A stretch of DNA of 64,000 nucleotides from Rhizobium leucaenae USDA 9039. Lineage in GTDB: Bacteria; Pseudomonadota; Alphaproteobacteria; Rhizobiales; Rhizobiaceae. Shown one piece after another: positions 18,695 to 28,664 of this stretch. The stretch's first letter is position 1. Each line of letters starts with the position of its first letter. The DNA lies in NCBI RefSeq assembly GCF_000426285.1, contig NZ_AUFB01000004.1, positions 124,001 to 188,000 on the forward strand. The letters run 5' to 3'. Position numbers and translations under genes: made by a program. The notes beneath the pieces were generated by a model. That model worked only from the letters and a program-made list of their open reading frames with translations. It had not been told where the DNA came from and made no database searches.

Positions 18695-19498
18695 TCAGAG
18701 ATTGAAATGCGCAATCACCGGCACGTGGTCGGATGGGCGGTCCCAGCCGCGTGCCGCCTTCAGGATCTCGATGCGCTGCAGGAGCGGGCCGAGATCGGAT
18801 GATGACCAGATGTGGTCGAGACGCCGGCCGCGATCGGCTGCCTCCCAATCCTTGGCGCGGTAGCTCCACCACGTATAGAGCTTTTCGTTCTCCGGCACCT
18901 GCTGGCGCATCAGATCCAGCCAGGCCCCGCGCTTCATCACCTCGATCAATCCATCGGTTTCGACCGGCGTGTGGCTGACGATCTTTAGCAACTGCTTGTG
19001 CGACCAGACGTCATGTTCGAGCGGCGCGATGTTGAGATCGCCGACGAGGATTGCGGATGTATTCGCCTCGGCATTGGCATGCAGCCGCTTCATCTCCTCG
19101 ATGAAATCGAGCTTATGGCCGAACTTCGGATTGATCGTCCGATCCGGCTCGTCGCCGCCGGCCGGAACATAGAAATTATGCAGCCGAATGCGCCGGCCGC
19201 CGCGTTCGAAGATCGCCGAGATATGTCTGCTATCGCCGACTCCGCAATAATCCTGCCGATGATCTTCAGTCAGCGGGAAGCGCGAGGCGATGGCGACGCC
19301 GTGATAGCCCTTTTGCCCATGGACGATGATGTGTTCGTAGCCAAGCGCTCTCAAAGGCGACAGCGGGAAGAGCTCGTTCGGGACCTTCGTTTCCTGCAGG
19401 CAGAGAATATCGGGACGGGCCTGCATCACGAATTGCTCGACGATCGGCATGCGCAGCCGCACCGAGTTGATGTTCCAAGTCGCAATTGAGAATCCCAT
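18695..19498 (-). CDS. xthA: Exodeoxyribonuclease III
   Basis: This AP endonuclease/3'-5' exonuclease of base-excision repair is 267 aa. Active-site elements are visible: SIATWNINSVR, LCLQETKV (metal-binding Glu), the catalytic Tyr in LHNFYVPAG, GDLNIAP, and the C-terminal SDHVPV. A TTG two codons upstream is in frame, but the ATG at 19498 begins the conserved sequence. It is transcribed alone, between two intergenic repeat or spacer stretches. Confidence 0.94.
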   Translation of the reverse strand: MGFSIATWNINSVRLRMPIVEQFVMQARPDILCLQETKVPNELFPLSPLRALGYEHIIVHGQKGYHGVAIASRFPLTEDHRQDYCGVGDSRHISAIFERGGRRIRLHNFYVPAGGDEPDRTINPKFGHKLDFIEEMKRLHANAEANTSAILVGDLNIAPLEHDVWSHKQLLKIVSHTPVETDGLIEVMKRGAWLDLMRQQVPENEKLYTWWSYRAKDWEAADRGRRLDHIWSSSDLGPLLQRIEILKAARGWDRPSDHVPVIAHFNL

Positions 19499-19601
19499 GC
19501 CCAAACCCTTATCTGTAGTCAGGCTAGGGATTTAGACCGGCAAGGAGAGAAAAGGAAGATCATTCAACCTCTTCTCCCCGTTCCTCATGGCCGGCAGGCG
19601 A

Positions 19602-20261
19602 TCACCGGTTCGTACCGGTATAATCAATCCGGAAAACGCTGTCGTCGAAGGAAATATTGGTCTTCACATTATTGATGATGACATCCGTCGTCTTGCCCTG
19701 AGGGTCGATGACCGTCCATTGGCGCAGGTCGTATGTCTTGGAATCGAAGATCATCGCGATGGTCGAATCACCGAAGACGGTGCGATTGCCGAGCGTGATC
19801 TTGGTCAGATCCGGCTGCGCATCGACATTGCGCACCATGTCGGCGGAAAGGTCGATCTTGTTGGCAAGCAACAGGCTCAGCGGCGTCTTCGAGAGCTGAT
19901 ACATGTTATTCGTATGCGTCTGGTCGTTGATGACCTGCACGTTGTTGCCGTCGCAGATAACACGCATGCGGGACGGTGGGTCATAGTTGAAGCGCATCTT
20001 GCCGGGGCGCTGAATGAAAAACGACCCGCTCATCTGGTCGCCACGCGGCCCGATCTGCAGGAAGCCACCCTTCATAGTCTTGATGGACGAGAAATGATCG
20101 GCGATTGCCTGGGCAATGCCGGGATTGAGTGCAGCAGCCTGCGCCTGCGCAAACGCCGCAACGGGTGTCGCGCCTGCCGCACCCGCCACCAGCACAGCGC
20201 CGAGAAAATGACGGCGGGTCAGGTTCAGGCGGGTCGAGGGCTGCGCATCGGTCTTTTTCAT
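19602..20261 (-). CDS. LolA-like outer-membrane lipoprotein carrier family protein
   Basis: This 219-aa exported protein has a twin-arginine signal (LTRRHFLGAVLVAGAAGATPVAAFAQA), followed by the LolA-fold region IAQAIADHFSSIKTMKGGFLQIGPRGDQMSGSFFIQRPGKMRFNY, which resembles LolA. LolA ferries lipoproteins through the periplasm to the outer membrane. Upstream in-frame ATGs exist, but GGAGAA is correctly spaced before 20261. It lies 3' of ftsK, the usual alphaproteobacterial arrangement. A Tat signal rather than a Sec signal is notable. Confidence 0.88.
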   Translation of the reverse strand: MKKTDAQPSTRLNLTRRHFLGAVLVAGAAGATPVAAFAQAQAAALNPGIAQAIADHFSSIKTMKGGFLQIGPRGDQMSGSFFIQRPGKMRFNYDPPSRMRVICDGNNVQVINDQTHTNNMYQLSKTPLSLLLANKIDLSADMVRNVDAQPDLTKITLGNRTVFGDSTIAMIFDSKTYDLRQWTVIDPQGKTTDVIINNVKTNISFDDSVFRIDYTGTNR

Positions 20262-20396
20262 CGAATTCTCCTTCATGCTTTGTCCATCGCGCGCAAAATC
20301 GGCGTCTTCATGGCGCGCCGGCCCATGCTCGATCACCGGCCGCGATCAAATCTCCGAAAGCATATTCGGGATAGGTGACATCAGGCTCGCGATCCC

Positions 20397-23060
20397 TTAG
20401 CGATCGAGAACATCCGCTTCGGTCGGCACGAGAATCTCGCGCTTGCCGGCGTGGTTGGCCGGGCCGATCAGGCCTTCCTGCTCCATCCGCTCGATCAGCG
20501 AAGCGGCACGGTTATAGCCGATGCCGAGGCGGCGCTGGATGTAGGAGGTCGATGCCTTGCCGTCGCGCACCACGATCGCCACGGCCTGGTCATAGGGATC
20601 CTCCGAGTCGGAAAGGTTGGCCGTACCTGCCGGACCGTGACCATCGTCGTCGTCATCGTCGTCGGCAGTGATCGCATCGAGATATTGGGGAGAACCCTGC
20701 GTTTTCAAGTAGGAGACGATATCTTCCACCTCGCCGTCAGCGACGAACGGGCCGTGGACGCGCTGGATGCGCCCGCCGCCGGCCATATAGAGCATGTCGC
20801 CCATGCCGAGAAGCTGTTCGGCGCCCTGCTCGCCAAGGATCGTACGGCTGTCGATCTTCGAGGTTACCTGGAAGGAGATGCGGGTCGGGAAGTTCGCCTT
20901 GATCGTTCCGGTGATGACGTCGACGGACGGGCGCTGCGTCGCCATGATGACATGGATGCCGGCCGCGCGCGCCATCTGTGCCAGGCGCTGCACGGCGCCT
21001 TCAATATCCTTGCCGGCGACCATCATCAGGTCGGCCATCTCGTCGATGATGACGACGATGTATGGCATCGGCTTCAGATCGAATTCCTCGGTCTCGTAGA
21101 TCGCCTCGCCGGTCTGGCGGTCAAAGCCGGTCTGCACGGTCCGGCTGATCGCCTCACCCTTGGCAACGGCCTGCTCGACGCGGGTGTTGAAGCCGTCGAT
21201 ATTGCGCACGCCGATCTTCGACATCTTCTTGTAGCGCTCTTCCATCTCGCGGACGGTCCATTTGAGCGCGACCACAGCCTTCTTCGGATCGGTGACCACT
21301 GGCGAGAGCAAATGCGGAATGCCGTCATAGACGGAGAGTTCGAGCATCTTCGGATCGATCATGATCAGGCGGCATTGCTCCGGCGTCATACGATAGAGCA
21401 GCGACAGGATCATGGTGTTGATGGCGACGGATTTACCCGAGCCGGTGGTACCGGCGACCAGCAGATGCGGCATCTTGGCGAGATCGGCGATGACGGGCTC
21501 ACCGCCGATCGTCTTGCCGAGCGCCATGGCAAGCTTGGCCTTCGAGCTTTCGAAATCGCGGCTGGCGATGAGCTCGCGGAGGTAGACGGTCTCGCGGGTG
21601 GAGTTCGGCAATTCGATACCGATGGCATTGCGACCGGGAACGACGGCGACGCGGGCGGCGATCGCGCTCATCGAACGGGCGATATCGTCGGCAAGACCGA
21701 TGACGCGCGAAGACTTGATGCCCGGCGCAGGCTCGAGCTCGTAAAGCGTCACGACAGGGCCGGGACGGACATGGATGATCTCACCCTTGACGCCGAAGTC
21801 CTCGAGCACGCCCTCGAGCATACGGGCATTCTGCTCCAGCGCATCGGAAGAGAGCGTTGCGTCCCGCACGATGGTCTTCGGCTCGGCAAGCAGATGCACG
21901 GCCGGAAGCTGGAAACCATAGGGACGGATGAAGGAGGTCTGTGCCTCGCGCTCGGCGCGGATACCGGGCTTCGGTCGGGCGGCAGCAGGAACGACGCGGT
22001 GGCCGGCATGGCCGCCGGGAACTTTCGGCGAAGCGGCACCCAGCGCCCATTCGTCCTCTTCATCATCCGGCAAAATGCCGGCCGGACGCGGCAACTCGCG
22101 CTCATAGGATTGATCCTCGTCCTCATCCTCGTCATCGTCGATGCTCATCGACGGCGGAGAAACGACGCGGCGCGCTGGACCGTTCATCGACGGCTCGACG
22201 CGTTCGCCGCGGACGACAGGCGCCTTGGCGCGCGCCGGCTCGTTCAACGTGCCGAATTCGTCATCGTTGAAGTCGTAAGGCGCATCGAAGGCGTGGTCCC
22301 GGCGCTTGCGTGGACCCATGCCGAACAGCCGGCGAAGACGCGCCTGCGTATTGTACCATGAGTGCATGAGGGCGCCGAAGGCGAGGAAGCCGCCGCGATC
22401 GTCATCCTCGTCATCATCACCGACATTGCGCGCGCGGCTCGGCGTGTTTTCGTATTCCTCTTCCTCCTCCTCGTCTTCCGGCAGGCTGCGGCCGAGAACG
22501 CCGGCAGCAAACAGCATGAGCCAAGCCGCCGGAATCGCGAGAATGGAGCCGAACACCGTAGCAAAGACGCCGCTCGGATAGGTGCCGATGAAAAGAGCGG
22601 GGAAGCGCAGGACGATGTCGCCGATGACGCCGCCGATACCGTTCGGGATCGGCCAGGTCGGAGGCGCGGGGAAACAGGCGATGGAACCGGCGGCGACGAT
22701 CGCCCCGCCAACCCAGGCGCCGAGGCGAGCCGGCACGCGATGAATTCTGCGATTGGAAATCAACGCGAAAGCCCAGGCAACGACCGGCAGCAGCGCGACG
22801 ACGGAGGCAAGACCGAGCGCTTGCATCAGAATGTCGGCAAAGGCAGCGCCCGGAAAGCCCAGTATGTTCGTCGGCGTGTTGCTCGTTGCATAGGAATAGC
22901 TGGGGTCCATGACGTTCCATGTCGCCAGTGCCGCAACGGCAAGCGCCAGCAGGAACAGCAGCGCGAAGCCGCCGAGGCCCCTCACCTGTCGCCAAACCAC
23001 TCCCGAAAGCGAGAGACGGCCGGAAGGACCGCCCAACGCTGCCGAATTGCTTCTGCCCAT
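20397..23060 (-). CDS. ftsK: DNA translocase FtsK
   Basis: This 887-aa septal DNA pump segregates chromosome ends and activates dif recombination. The N-terminus has four to five membrane segments (about residues 25-190), followed by an acidic, low-complexity linker with EDEEEEEEY and DDDEDEDED runs. The motor has Walker A GTTGSGKS and Walker [13 protein letters not shown]. The C-terminal gamma winged helix ([31 protein letters not shown]) reads polar KOPS-like sites. Stop 136 bp before the LolA-like gene start. The linker is shorter than in E. coli FtsK (about 1,330 aa). Confidence 0.96.
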   Translation of the reverse strand: MGRSNSAALGGPSGRLSLSGVVWRQVRGLGGFALLFLLALAVAALATWNVMDPSYSYATSNTPTNILGFPGAAFADILMQALGLASVVALLPVVAWAFALISNRRIHRVPARLGAWVGGAIVAAGSIACFPAPPTWPIPNGIGGVIGDIVLRFPALFIGTYPSGVFATVFGSILAIPAAWLMLFAAGVLGRSLPEDEEEEEEYENTPSRARNVGDDDEDDDRGGFLAFGALMHSWYNTQARLRRLFGMGPRKRRDHAFDAPYDFNDDEFGTLNEPARAKAPVVRGERVEPSMNGPARRVVSPPSMSIDDDEDEDEDQSYERELPRPAGILPDDEEDEWALGAASPKVPGGHAGHRVVPAAARPKPGIRAEREAQTSFIRPYGFQLPAVHLLAEPKTIVRDATLSSDALEQNARMLEGVLEDFGVKGEIIHVRPGPVVTLYELEPAPGIKSSRVIGLADDIARSMSAIAARVAVVPGRNAIGIELPNSTRETVYLRELIASRDFESSKAKLAMALGKTIGGEPVIADLAKMPHLLVAGTTGSGKSVAINTMILSLLYRMTPEQCRLIMIDPKMLELSVYDGIPHLLSPVVTDPKKAVVALKWTVREMEERYKKMSKIGVRNIDGFNTRVEQAVAKGEAISRTVQTGFDRQTGEAIYETEEFDLKPMPYIVVIIDEMADLMMVAGKDIEGAVQRLAQMARAAGIHVIMATQRPSVDVITGTIKANFPTRISFQVTSKIDSRTILGEQGAEQLLGMGDMLYMAGGGRIQRVHGPFVADGEVEDIVSYLKTQGSPQYLDAITADDDDDDDGHGPAGTANLSDSEDPYDQAVAIVVRDGKASTSYIQRRLGIGYNRAASLIERMEQEGLIGPANHAGKREILVPTEADVLDR

Positions 23061-23225
23061 ATTATCCAGCCCGTTCGTTGTCGAAAGCCGCGCGAATCGG
23101 CCTCATGGCCACTCACAGAGTACGTCAGCTCTACCTAATCAGAGGAGGGTTAATGCCATGTTAACCATGCGGGTGCGGCGGGCGAATCAGTGAAATATGG
23201 GTGCGTGGCGAGCAGTCGCACCAAC

Positions 23226-23252
23226 AAAAAAAGCCCGAACCAAGGTCCGGGT
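23226..23252 (-). terminator. Intrinsic terminator of the glnK-amtB operon
   Basis: Read on the minus strand, an 8- to 9-bp GC-rich stem (23244-23252 with 23233-23241) is followed by seven T residues. It lies about 85 bp after the amtB stop and separates that operon from ftsK. Confidence 0.8.
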
Positions 23253-23337
23253 CAAGAGCGGCTCATTTCTGATGAATGGGCCGCGACGGGATGTTGCGCG
23301 GCGCCGAAAACTTTGCCCCGGCGCCGCAAGCTGCAGA

Positions 23338-24780
23338 TTAGGAATTGTGGTAAGCGGCTTCGCCGTGGGAGGCGAGGTCGAGACCTTCGCGCTCGGCTTC
23401 CGGCGACACGCGCAGGCCGACGATCAGGTCGACGATCTTGTAAAGGATCGCCGAACCGATGCCCGACCAGATCAGCGTAGTGAGAACGCCCTTCAACTGA
23501 GCAAGCACCTGGGTTGCAGTGCCCGGATAGGAGGCTGCGAAGTCGGCCGTCGAATAGTCGACGATGCCTGCACCGCCGAGCGCCGGGTTAACCAGGATGC
23601 CGGTCATGATGGCACCGAAGATACCACCAACGCAGTGGACGCCGAAGACGTCAAGGCTGTCGTCGTAGTTGAACTTGTTCTTCACGACATCGACGAAGAA
23701 GTAGCAGATCGGCGAAACCAGCAGGCCGAGGACGATGGAACCCATCGGACCGGCAAAGCCGGCAGCCGGCGTGACCGCGACGAGGCCGGCGACGGCGCCC
23801 GAAGCTGCACCGAGCATCGAAGCCTTGCCGCGGGTGAAGGTTTCAACGACGCACCACGAAAGAGCGGCGGCAGCGGTGGCGACGAAGGTGTTGATCATCG
23901 CAAGCGATGCATAGCTGTTGGCTTCGAGATTGGAACCGGCGTTGAAGCCGAACCAGCCGACCCACAGCAGCGAAGCGCCGACCATGGTGAGCGTCATCGA
24001 ATGCGGAGCCATGATCTCCTTCTTGTAGCCGGTGCGCTTGCCGAGCATGATCGCGCCGACCAGACCGGCAATACCGGCATTGATGTGAACGACCGTGCCG
24101 CCTGCGAAATCGATCGCGCCGAAGCCGAAGACCATGCCCGACGGAGCCGAGTAGGAGCTCGGACCGCCCCAGAACCAGACCATGTGGGCGATCGGGAAGT
24201 AGATGACGGTGACCCAGAGGAAGACGAAGAGCATGACAGCCGAGAACTTGATGCGCTCGGCAAAGGCGCCGACGATCAGGGCCGGCGTGATGCAGGCGAA
24301 GGTCATCTGGAAGCAGACATAGGTGAGCTCAGGAATGCCGACGCCCTTGGTGAAGGTTTCGACGAGATCCTTCGGATCGGTGCTGACGCCGGCAAGGAAA
24401 GCCTTGGAGAAGCCGCCGATGAAGCTGTTCAACGAACCGCCGTCGGTAAAGGCGAGCGAGTAGCCGTAGACGCACCAGATGATCATGACCATCGCGGTGA
24501 TCATGAAGACCTGCATCAGGACGGACAGCATGTTCTTGGCGCGCACCAGACCGCCATAGAACAGCGCAAGGCCCGGAATGGTCATCAGGAGAACGAGAAC
24601 CGTGGAAACCAGCATCCAGGTGTTGTCACCCTTGTCCATGGTCATTGCCGGTGCTGCGGCAGCGGCGGCCGGGGCTGCGGTCGTCGCGGCTTGCTGCGCA
24701 AAGGCAACCGCCGGCGCGAGCAGGGCCGCAGAAAGCGCACCTACCCGAGCCAGAGTGGAGGAAAGCTTTGTAGATGTCAT
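23338..24780 (-). CDS. amtB: Ammonium transporter AmtB
   Basis: This is an inner-membrane ammonium channel of 480 aa. An N-terminal signal-like segment and Ala-rich stretch precede 11 membrane helices starting at NTWMLVSTVLVLLMTIPGLALFYGG. The twin pore histidines are in VVHINAGIAG and GVHCVGGIFG. The Trp/Phe gate region and C-terminal tail (LRVSPEAEREGLD) that binds GlnK are present. The longer in-frame start at 24873 overlaps glnK coding sequence; AGGGAG before 24780 supports the chosen ATG. It is 28 bp downstream of glnK. Confidence 0.96.
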   Translation of the reverse strand: MTSTKLSSTLARVGALSAALLAPAVAFAQQAATTAAPAAAAAAPAMTMDKGDNTWMLVSTVLVLLMTIPGLALFYGGLVRAKNMLSVLMQVFMITAMVMIIWCVYGYSLAFTDGGSLNSFIGGFSKAFLAGVSTDPKDLVETFTKGVGIPELTYVCFQMTFACITPALIVGAFAERIKFSAVMLFVFLWVTVIYFPIAHMVWFWGGPSSYSAPSGMVFGFGAIDFAGGTVVHINAGIAGLVGAIMLGKRTGYKKEIMAPHSMTLTMVGASLLWVGWFGFNAGSNLEANSYASLAMINTFVATAAAALSWCVVETFTRGKASMLGAASGAVAGLVAVTPAAGFAGPMGSIVLGLLVSPICYFFVDVVKNKFNYDDSLDVFGVHCVGGIFGAIMTGILVNPALGGAGIVDYSTADFAASYPGTATQVLAQLKGVLTTLIWSGIGSAILYKIVDLIVGLRVSPEAEREGLDLASHGEAAYHNS

Positions 24781-24808
24781 TGCAAATAACTCCCTGATCG
24801 GCCGTCTC

Positions 24809-25210
<402 letters not shown>

Positions 25211-25233
25211 TCAGCAGCGACTGAGGGTACACA

Positions 25234-25249
25234 TTCAAAGGACGTGCCA
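25234..25249 (-). promoter_or_regulatory. Sigma-54 (RpoN) promoter of glnK-amtB
   Basis: On the minus strand the sequence TGGCAC-GTCCT-TTGAA matches the -24/-12 consensus TGGCAC-N5-TTGCW with one difference in the -12 block. It is 87 bp upstream of the glnK start, as expected for an NtrC-activated operon. Confidence 0.7.
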
Positions 25250-25346
25250 GATTCGTGACACTGTTATAACTAATTGAAATTTAACGGCTTTTCTGAAAAC
25301 ACCTAATAAAGCGGCAGATCGCGGCGGCGCTTGCGCTCAAATAATA

Positions 25347-25366
25347 TGCAAATTTACAAAATTGCA
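25347..25366. promoter_or_regulatory. Candidate NtrC binding site
   Basis: TGCAAATTTACAAAATTGCA forms an imperfect inverted repeat with TGCA at both ends, similar to the NtrC consensus. It is about 110 bp upstream of the -12/-24 element, at a usual enhancer distance. It abuts the 3' end of tesB. The assignment is inferred. Confidence 0.4.
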
Positions 25367-25372
25367 CACGGT

Positions 25373-26257
25373 TTAATCATTTGCCTTTTTGCGAATCAAA
25401 CCCTCCTGCGCCACCGACGCAATCAGGACACCGGATCGCGTGAAAAGGCTACCGCGGGCCAAGCCACGGGCGCCCGAAGCGCTCGGGCTGTCTTGGGTGT
25501 AAAGCAGCCAATCATCAAGCTTGAACGGCCGGTGGAACCACATGGCATGATCGAGGCTTGCGACCTGCAGGCCCTGATCGAAAACCGACGTGCCATGTGC
25601 ATGCAGCGCCGCGTCGATGAGCGTCATATCCGAGAGATAGGCAAGCACGGCATTCTGATAAAGCCGGTCATCCGGCACCGGGCCGGTTAAGCGAACCCAA
25701 ATATCCTGCCGCTGGCTGGGCTGCGAACGGGAAAAATAATGATCAAGCGACACCGGCCGGATTTCGATCGCCCGCTTCCGCTCCCAATAGCGGCGCACAT
25801 TCTCAGGCGCGTTGGCGATATAGCGTTCCTTGATCTGCTCTTCGTCCATCAGCTCTTCCGGAGCCGGCACCTGCGGCATCTCGCTTTGATGCTCAAAACC
25901 AGGCTCGTCGATCTGGAAGGAAACCGTCATCGCGAAGATCGCCTTGCCGTGCTGGATCGCCAGCACGCGGCGCGTATTGAAGCTCGAGCCGTCCCGCAGG
26001 CGATCGACTTGGTAGAGGATCGGCACGGCGGGATCGCCGGGCAGCATGAAATAGGCATGCAGCGAGTGTACGAAACGCTCGTCCGCCACCGTCCGCTGCG
26101 CCGCCATCAAGGCTTGACCGATAACCTGCCCGCCGAAAACGCGCTGCCAGCCGACCTGCGGACTGTTGCCGCGAAAAAGGTTCATCTCGATTGTTTCGAG
26201 ATCGAGCGTCGCGAGTACGACTTGCATGGCGGTCTGTCTCTCGTTCTCGCGCGACAT
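25373..26257 (-). CDS. tesB: Acyl-CoA thioesterase II
   Basis: This double-hotdog thioesterase of 294 aa hydrolyses medium- and long-chain acyl-CoAs. Signatures seen are ETIEMNLFRGNSPQVGWQRVFGGQVIGQAL, LHAYFMLPGDPAVPI, the DRLRDGSSFNTRRVLAIQHGKAIF block and the C-terminal LDHAMWFHRPFKLDDWLLY with the catalytic Asp/His region. The frame is open to 26350, but homology begins at the ATG at 26257, with GGAG about 12 bp upstream. It is divergent from the hydroxylase gene at 26340. Confidence 0.94.
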   Translation of the reverse strand: MSRENERQTAMQVVLATLDLETIEMNLFRGNSPQVGWQRVFGGQVIGQALMAAQRTVADERFVHSLHAYFMLPGDPAVPILYQVDRLRDGSSFNTRRVLAIQHGKAIFAMTVSFQIDEPGFEHQSEMPQVPAPEELMDEEQIKERYIANAPENVRRYWERKRAIEIRPVSLDHYFSRSQPSQRQDIWVRLTGPVPDDRLYQNAVLAYLSDMTLIDAALHAHGTSVFDQGLQVASLDHAMWFHRPFKLDDWLLYTQDSPSASGARGLARGSLFTRSGVLIASVAQEGLIRKKAND

Positions 26258-26339
26258 TTGATTGAACTCCAACGGTAGGAACCACGAATGGGATGCTCTA
26301 TATAGAACAGGAAATGACAGTAGGACACGAGGAAGCGCT

Positions 26340-27554
26340 ATGTTGGACATGCTGGTAGTGGGTGGCGGTTATGTGGGTCTCGCCGCCGCGGTCGCCGTCA
26401 AGCAGGCAGCGCCTCATCTTGACGTCGTGGTCATAGAGGCCGCCCCGGAAACTGCCTGGAAAAAAGACACACGCGCTTCCGCGATCATCGCCGCCGCTTC
26501 GAAGATGCTGGAGGTCTTCGGCATCTGGGATGAGATCAAGCCGGAAGCGGAACCGATCACCCGCATGATCGTCACCGATTCGCGCACGGGCGATCCCGTG
26601 CGGCCGGTGTTTCTCACCTTCGACGGGGAAGTGGCGGAAGGTCAGCCCTTCGCCCACATGGTCCCGAACCTCACCATGGTCGGCGCGCTGCGCGGCGCCT
26701 GCGAACGCTTGGGCATTTCGATTCGCCACGGCGTCAGCGCAACGGACTTCAAGACCGGGGATACCAACGTTACCCTGACGCTCTCGGACGGCAGCGCCCT
26801 GGAAGCAAAGCTTTTGGTCGCCTGCGACGGCGTGCGCTCCAAACTCCGCGACATGGCTGGAATCAAGACGGTGAGCTGGGACTACGGCCAGTCCGGCATC
26901 GTCGTGACCGTCGAGCACGAGCGGCCGCACAATGGCTGCGCCGAGGAGCATTTCCTGCCTTCCGGCCCCTTCGCCATCCTGCCACTGAAGAACAATCGCG
27001 CCTCGCTCGTCTGGACCGAGCGCACGTCCGACGCCGACCGGCTGGTCGCCGCCGACGATCTGGTGTTCGAAGAGGAGTTGGAGCGCCGTTTCGGCCACAA
27101 GCTCGGCGCGCTGCACACGGTCGGCGAGCGCCGCGCCTTCCCGCTTGGCCTGACACTTGCCCGAGATTTCGTCGCGCCGCGTTTTGCGCTCGCCGGTGAC
27201 GCCGCCCACGGCATCCACCCGATCTCCGGTCAGGGCCTCAATCTCGGCTTCAAAGACGTTGCGGCATTGGCGGAAACCGTGGTCGAAGCGGACCGCCTTG
27301 GCCTCGATATCGGCTCGATCAATATTCTCGAGCGTTACCAGACCTGGCGGCGCTTCGACACTTTCCGCATGGGGGTGACCACCGACGTGCTGAACCGGCT
27401 GTTTTCCAACGATATCATGCCGCTGCGCGTCGCCCGCGATTTCGGCCTCGGCCTCGTCGACCGGCTGCCGAAACTCAAATCCTTCTTCATCGGCCAGGCC
27501 GCCGGCACGGCTGCCAGAGACAATCCGCGGCTGCTGGCGGGCGAAGCGATCTGA
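26340..27554 (+). CDS. UbiH/UbiF/Coq6-family FAD monooxygenase
   Basis: This 404-aa flavoprotein hydroxylase is likely to act in ubiquinone ring hydroxylation. The FAD-binding GGGYVG lies at residues 8-13, the second FAD motif is RFALAGDAAHGIHPISGQGLNLG, and the C-terminal LFSNDIMPLRVARDFGLGLVDRLPKLKSFFIGQAAG is typical of the Ubi group. Which ring position it hydroxylates (UbiH, UbiF or the rhizobial UbiL class) cannot be decided here. An upstream in-frame ATG at 26262 overlaps the tesB regulatory region; the ATG at 26340 begins the conserved sequence. Confidence 0.9.
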   Translation: MLDMLVVGGGYVGLAAAVAVKQAAPHLDVVVIEAAPETAWKKDTRASAIIAAASKMLEVFGIWDEIKPEAEPITRMIVTDSRTGDPVRPVFLTFDGEVAEGQPFAHMVPNLTMVGALRGACERLGISIRHGVSATDFKTGDTNVTLTLSDGSALEAKLLVACDGVRSKLRDMAGIKTVSWDYGQSGIVVTVEHERPHNGCAEEHFLPSGPFAILPLKNNRASLVWTERTSDADRLVAADDLVFEEELERRFGHKLGALHTVGERRAFPLGLTLARDFVAPRFALAGDAAHGIHPISGQGLNLGFKDVAALAETVVEADRLGLDIGSINILERYQTWRRFDTFRMGVTTDVLNRLFSNDIMPLRVARDFGLGLVDRLPKLKSFFIGQAAGTAARDNPRLLAGEAI

Positions 27555-27584
27555 GTTCTGTTTGCCTTTGCCGGTAACGCCCCC

Positions 27585-27773
27585 TCAATCCTCGATACGC
27601 CGCGCCTCCGAGATCAGCATGATCGGAATGCCGTCGCGGATGGGATAGGCGAGCCGGGCCTTTTCCGACACCAGCTCGTTCTTGTCGCGATCGTAGCTCA
27701 GCCGTCCCTTGGTGAGGGGGCAGACGAGGAGATCGAGCAGTTTCGGGTCGACCTTGCTGACGGTGATGTCCAT
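27585..27773 (-). CDS. Trm112-family protein
   Basis: This 62-aa protein of the Trm112/YcaR family has the zinc-ribbon-like core [42 protein letters not shown]. Only one Cys (CPLT) is present, as in many bacterial members, so metal binding is not expected. Eukaryotic Trm112 activates methyltransferases; bacterial function is unclear. It starts 9 bp after the stop of the Lon-substrate-domain gene, and the pair is a conserved alphaproteobacterial neighbourhood. Confidence 0.92.
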   Translation of the reverse strand: MDITVSKVDPKLLDLLVCPLTKGRLSYDRDKNELVSEKARLAYPIRDGIPIMLISEARRIED

Positions 27774-27782
27774 CGCAAACCC

Positions 27783-28442
27783 CTACTGCATCACCGAATC
27801 GGTATCGCCGAAACGAGCAAGGACGATTTCGATGATGGCGATGAAGGTTTCCGCCCGCGTCTTCAGGTCGGGCGCCTCCAGAAGCGCCTGCTTCTCGGCA
27901 GGGTCGAAGGGCGCCATCATCGCCAGCGAATTCACCAGCGTCATATTGCTGGCGCGCTCCACGCTCTCCCAATCCGCCTCCAGCTTGTTGGCATCGAGAT
28001 AAGCCCGGAAGGCCGAAAGCAGAGCCGAGCGATCGACCGTATCTTCCTCGTCCCGCGACTTGAGGTCGGAAATGAAGGGCGTGATACGGAACGTGCGGTA
28101 GGGCTGGTGGCCGGTGATCTCATCCATCAGCCGGAAGCGGCAGATGCCTGTCAGCGAGACGATATAGCGGCCATCGCCCGTCTCCGCGAATGAGGTAATG
28201 CGCCCAAGGCAGCCGACATGCGAAAGATGCGGCGTTTCCGCCGGCTCGCCGAGCGCCGGCTGCACGACGCCGACCAGCCGGTTGCCGGCGATCGCAGCAT
28301 CGAACATCGAAAGATAACGCGGCTCGAAGATATTGAGCGGCAATTGTCCGGTCGGCAGAAGCAGGGCACCGGAGAGGGGAAAGACCACCACCGATTCCGG
28401 CAGATCGCTTGGCTTCAAATATCTGGCATTGCCGACTTGCAT
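27783..28442 (-). CDS. Lon N-terminal (substrate-binding) domain protein
   Basis: This 219-aa protein consists of the Lon substrate-binding (PUA-like) domain alone: VVVFPLSGALLLPTGQLPLNIFEPRYLSMFDAAI, a central LGRITSFAETGDGRYIVSLTGICRFRL segment and a C-terminal helical bundle. It lacks the ATPase and protease domains of Lon. Such proteins are widespread (YcaP/COG2802) but their role is unknown; they may be adaptors. Cotranscribed with the Trm112 gene and probably with the upstream thioredoxin-TPR gene. Confidence 0.92.
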   Translation of the reverse strand: MQVGNARYLKPSDLPESVVVFPLSGALLLPTGQLPLNIFEPRYLSMFDAAIAGNRLVGVVQPALGEPAETPHLSHVGCLGRITSFAETGDGRYIVSLTGICRFRLMDEITGHQPYRTFRITPFISDLKSRDEEDTVDRSALLSAFRAYLDANKLEADWESVERASNMTLVNSLAMMAPFDPAEKQALLEAPDLKTRAETFIAIIEIVLARFGDTDSVMQ

Positions 28443-28664
28443 GATTTTCGTCCCGTTACATCACTGCGCCGCTCGTTTCCGAGATGCGCAAGAACGATAC
28501 CCAACGGACTTTGTTCCGTCATACGCCACGCCACAGGACAATGTGCCCCCCTCTCCCGAAAACACAAGAGGATTTCCGGGCAAAACGCCGAAGCATTCCG
28601 CTTTCCTGCTCAGCCGAGACAACCGTTGCGGTCCGGATGAAACGTCGTGCGAACACGCGGCGTC

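Noticed and set aside
20451..22361. 636-codon plus-strand frame opposite ftsK
   Set aside because: It is a shadow of FtsK, rich in His, Asp and Arg; the Walker motifs and gamma domain are on the other strand.
23197..24789. 530-codon plus-strand frame opposite amtB
   Set aside because: It is extremely acidic and Arg-rich, as expected from the reverse complement of a hydrophobic membrane protein gene.
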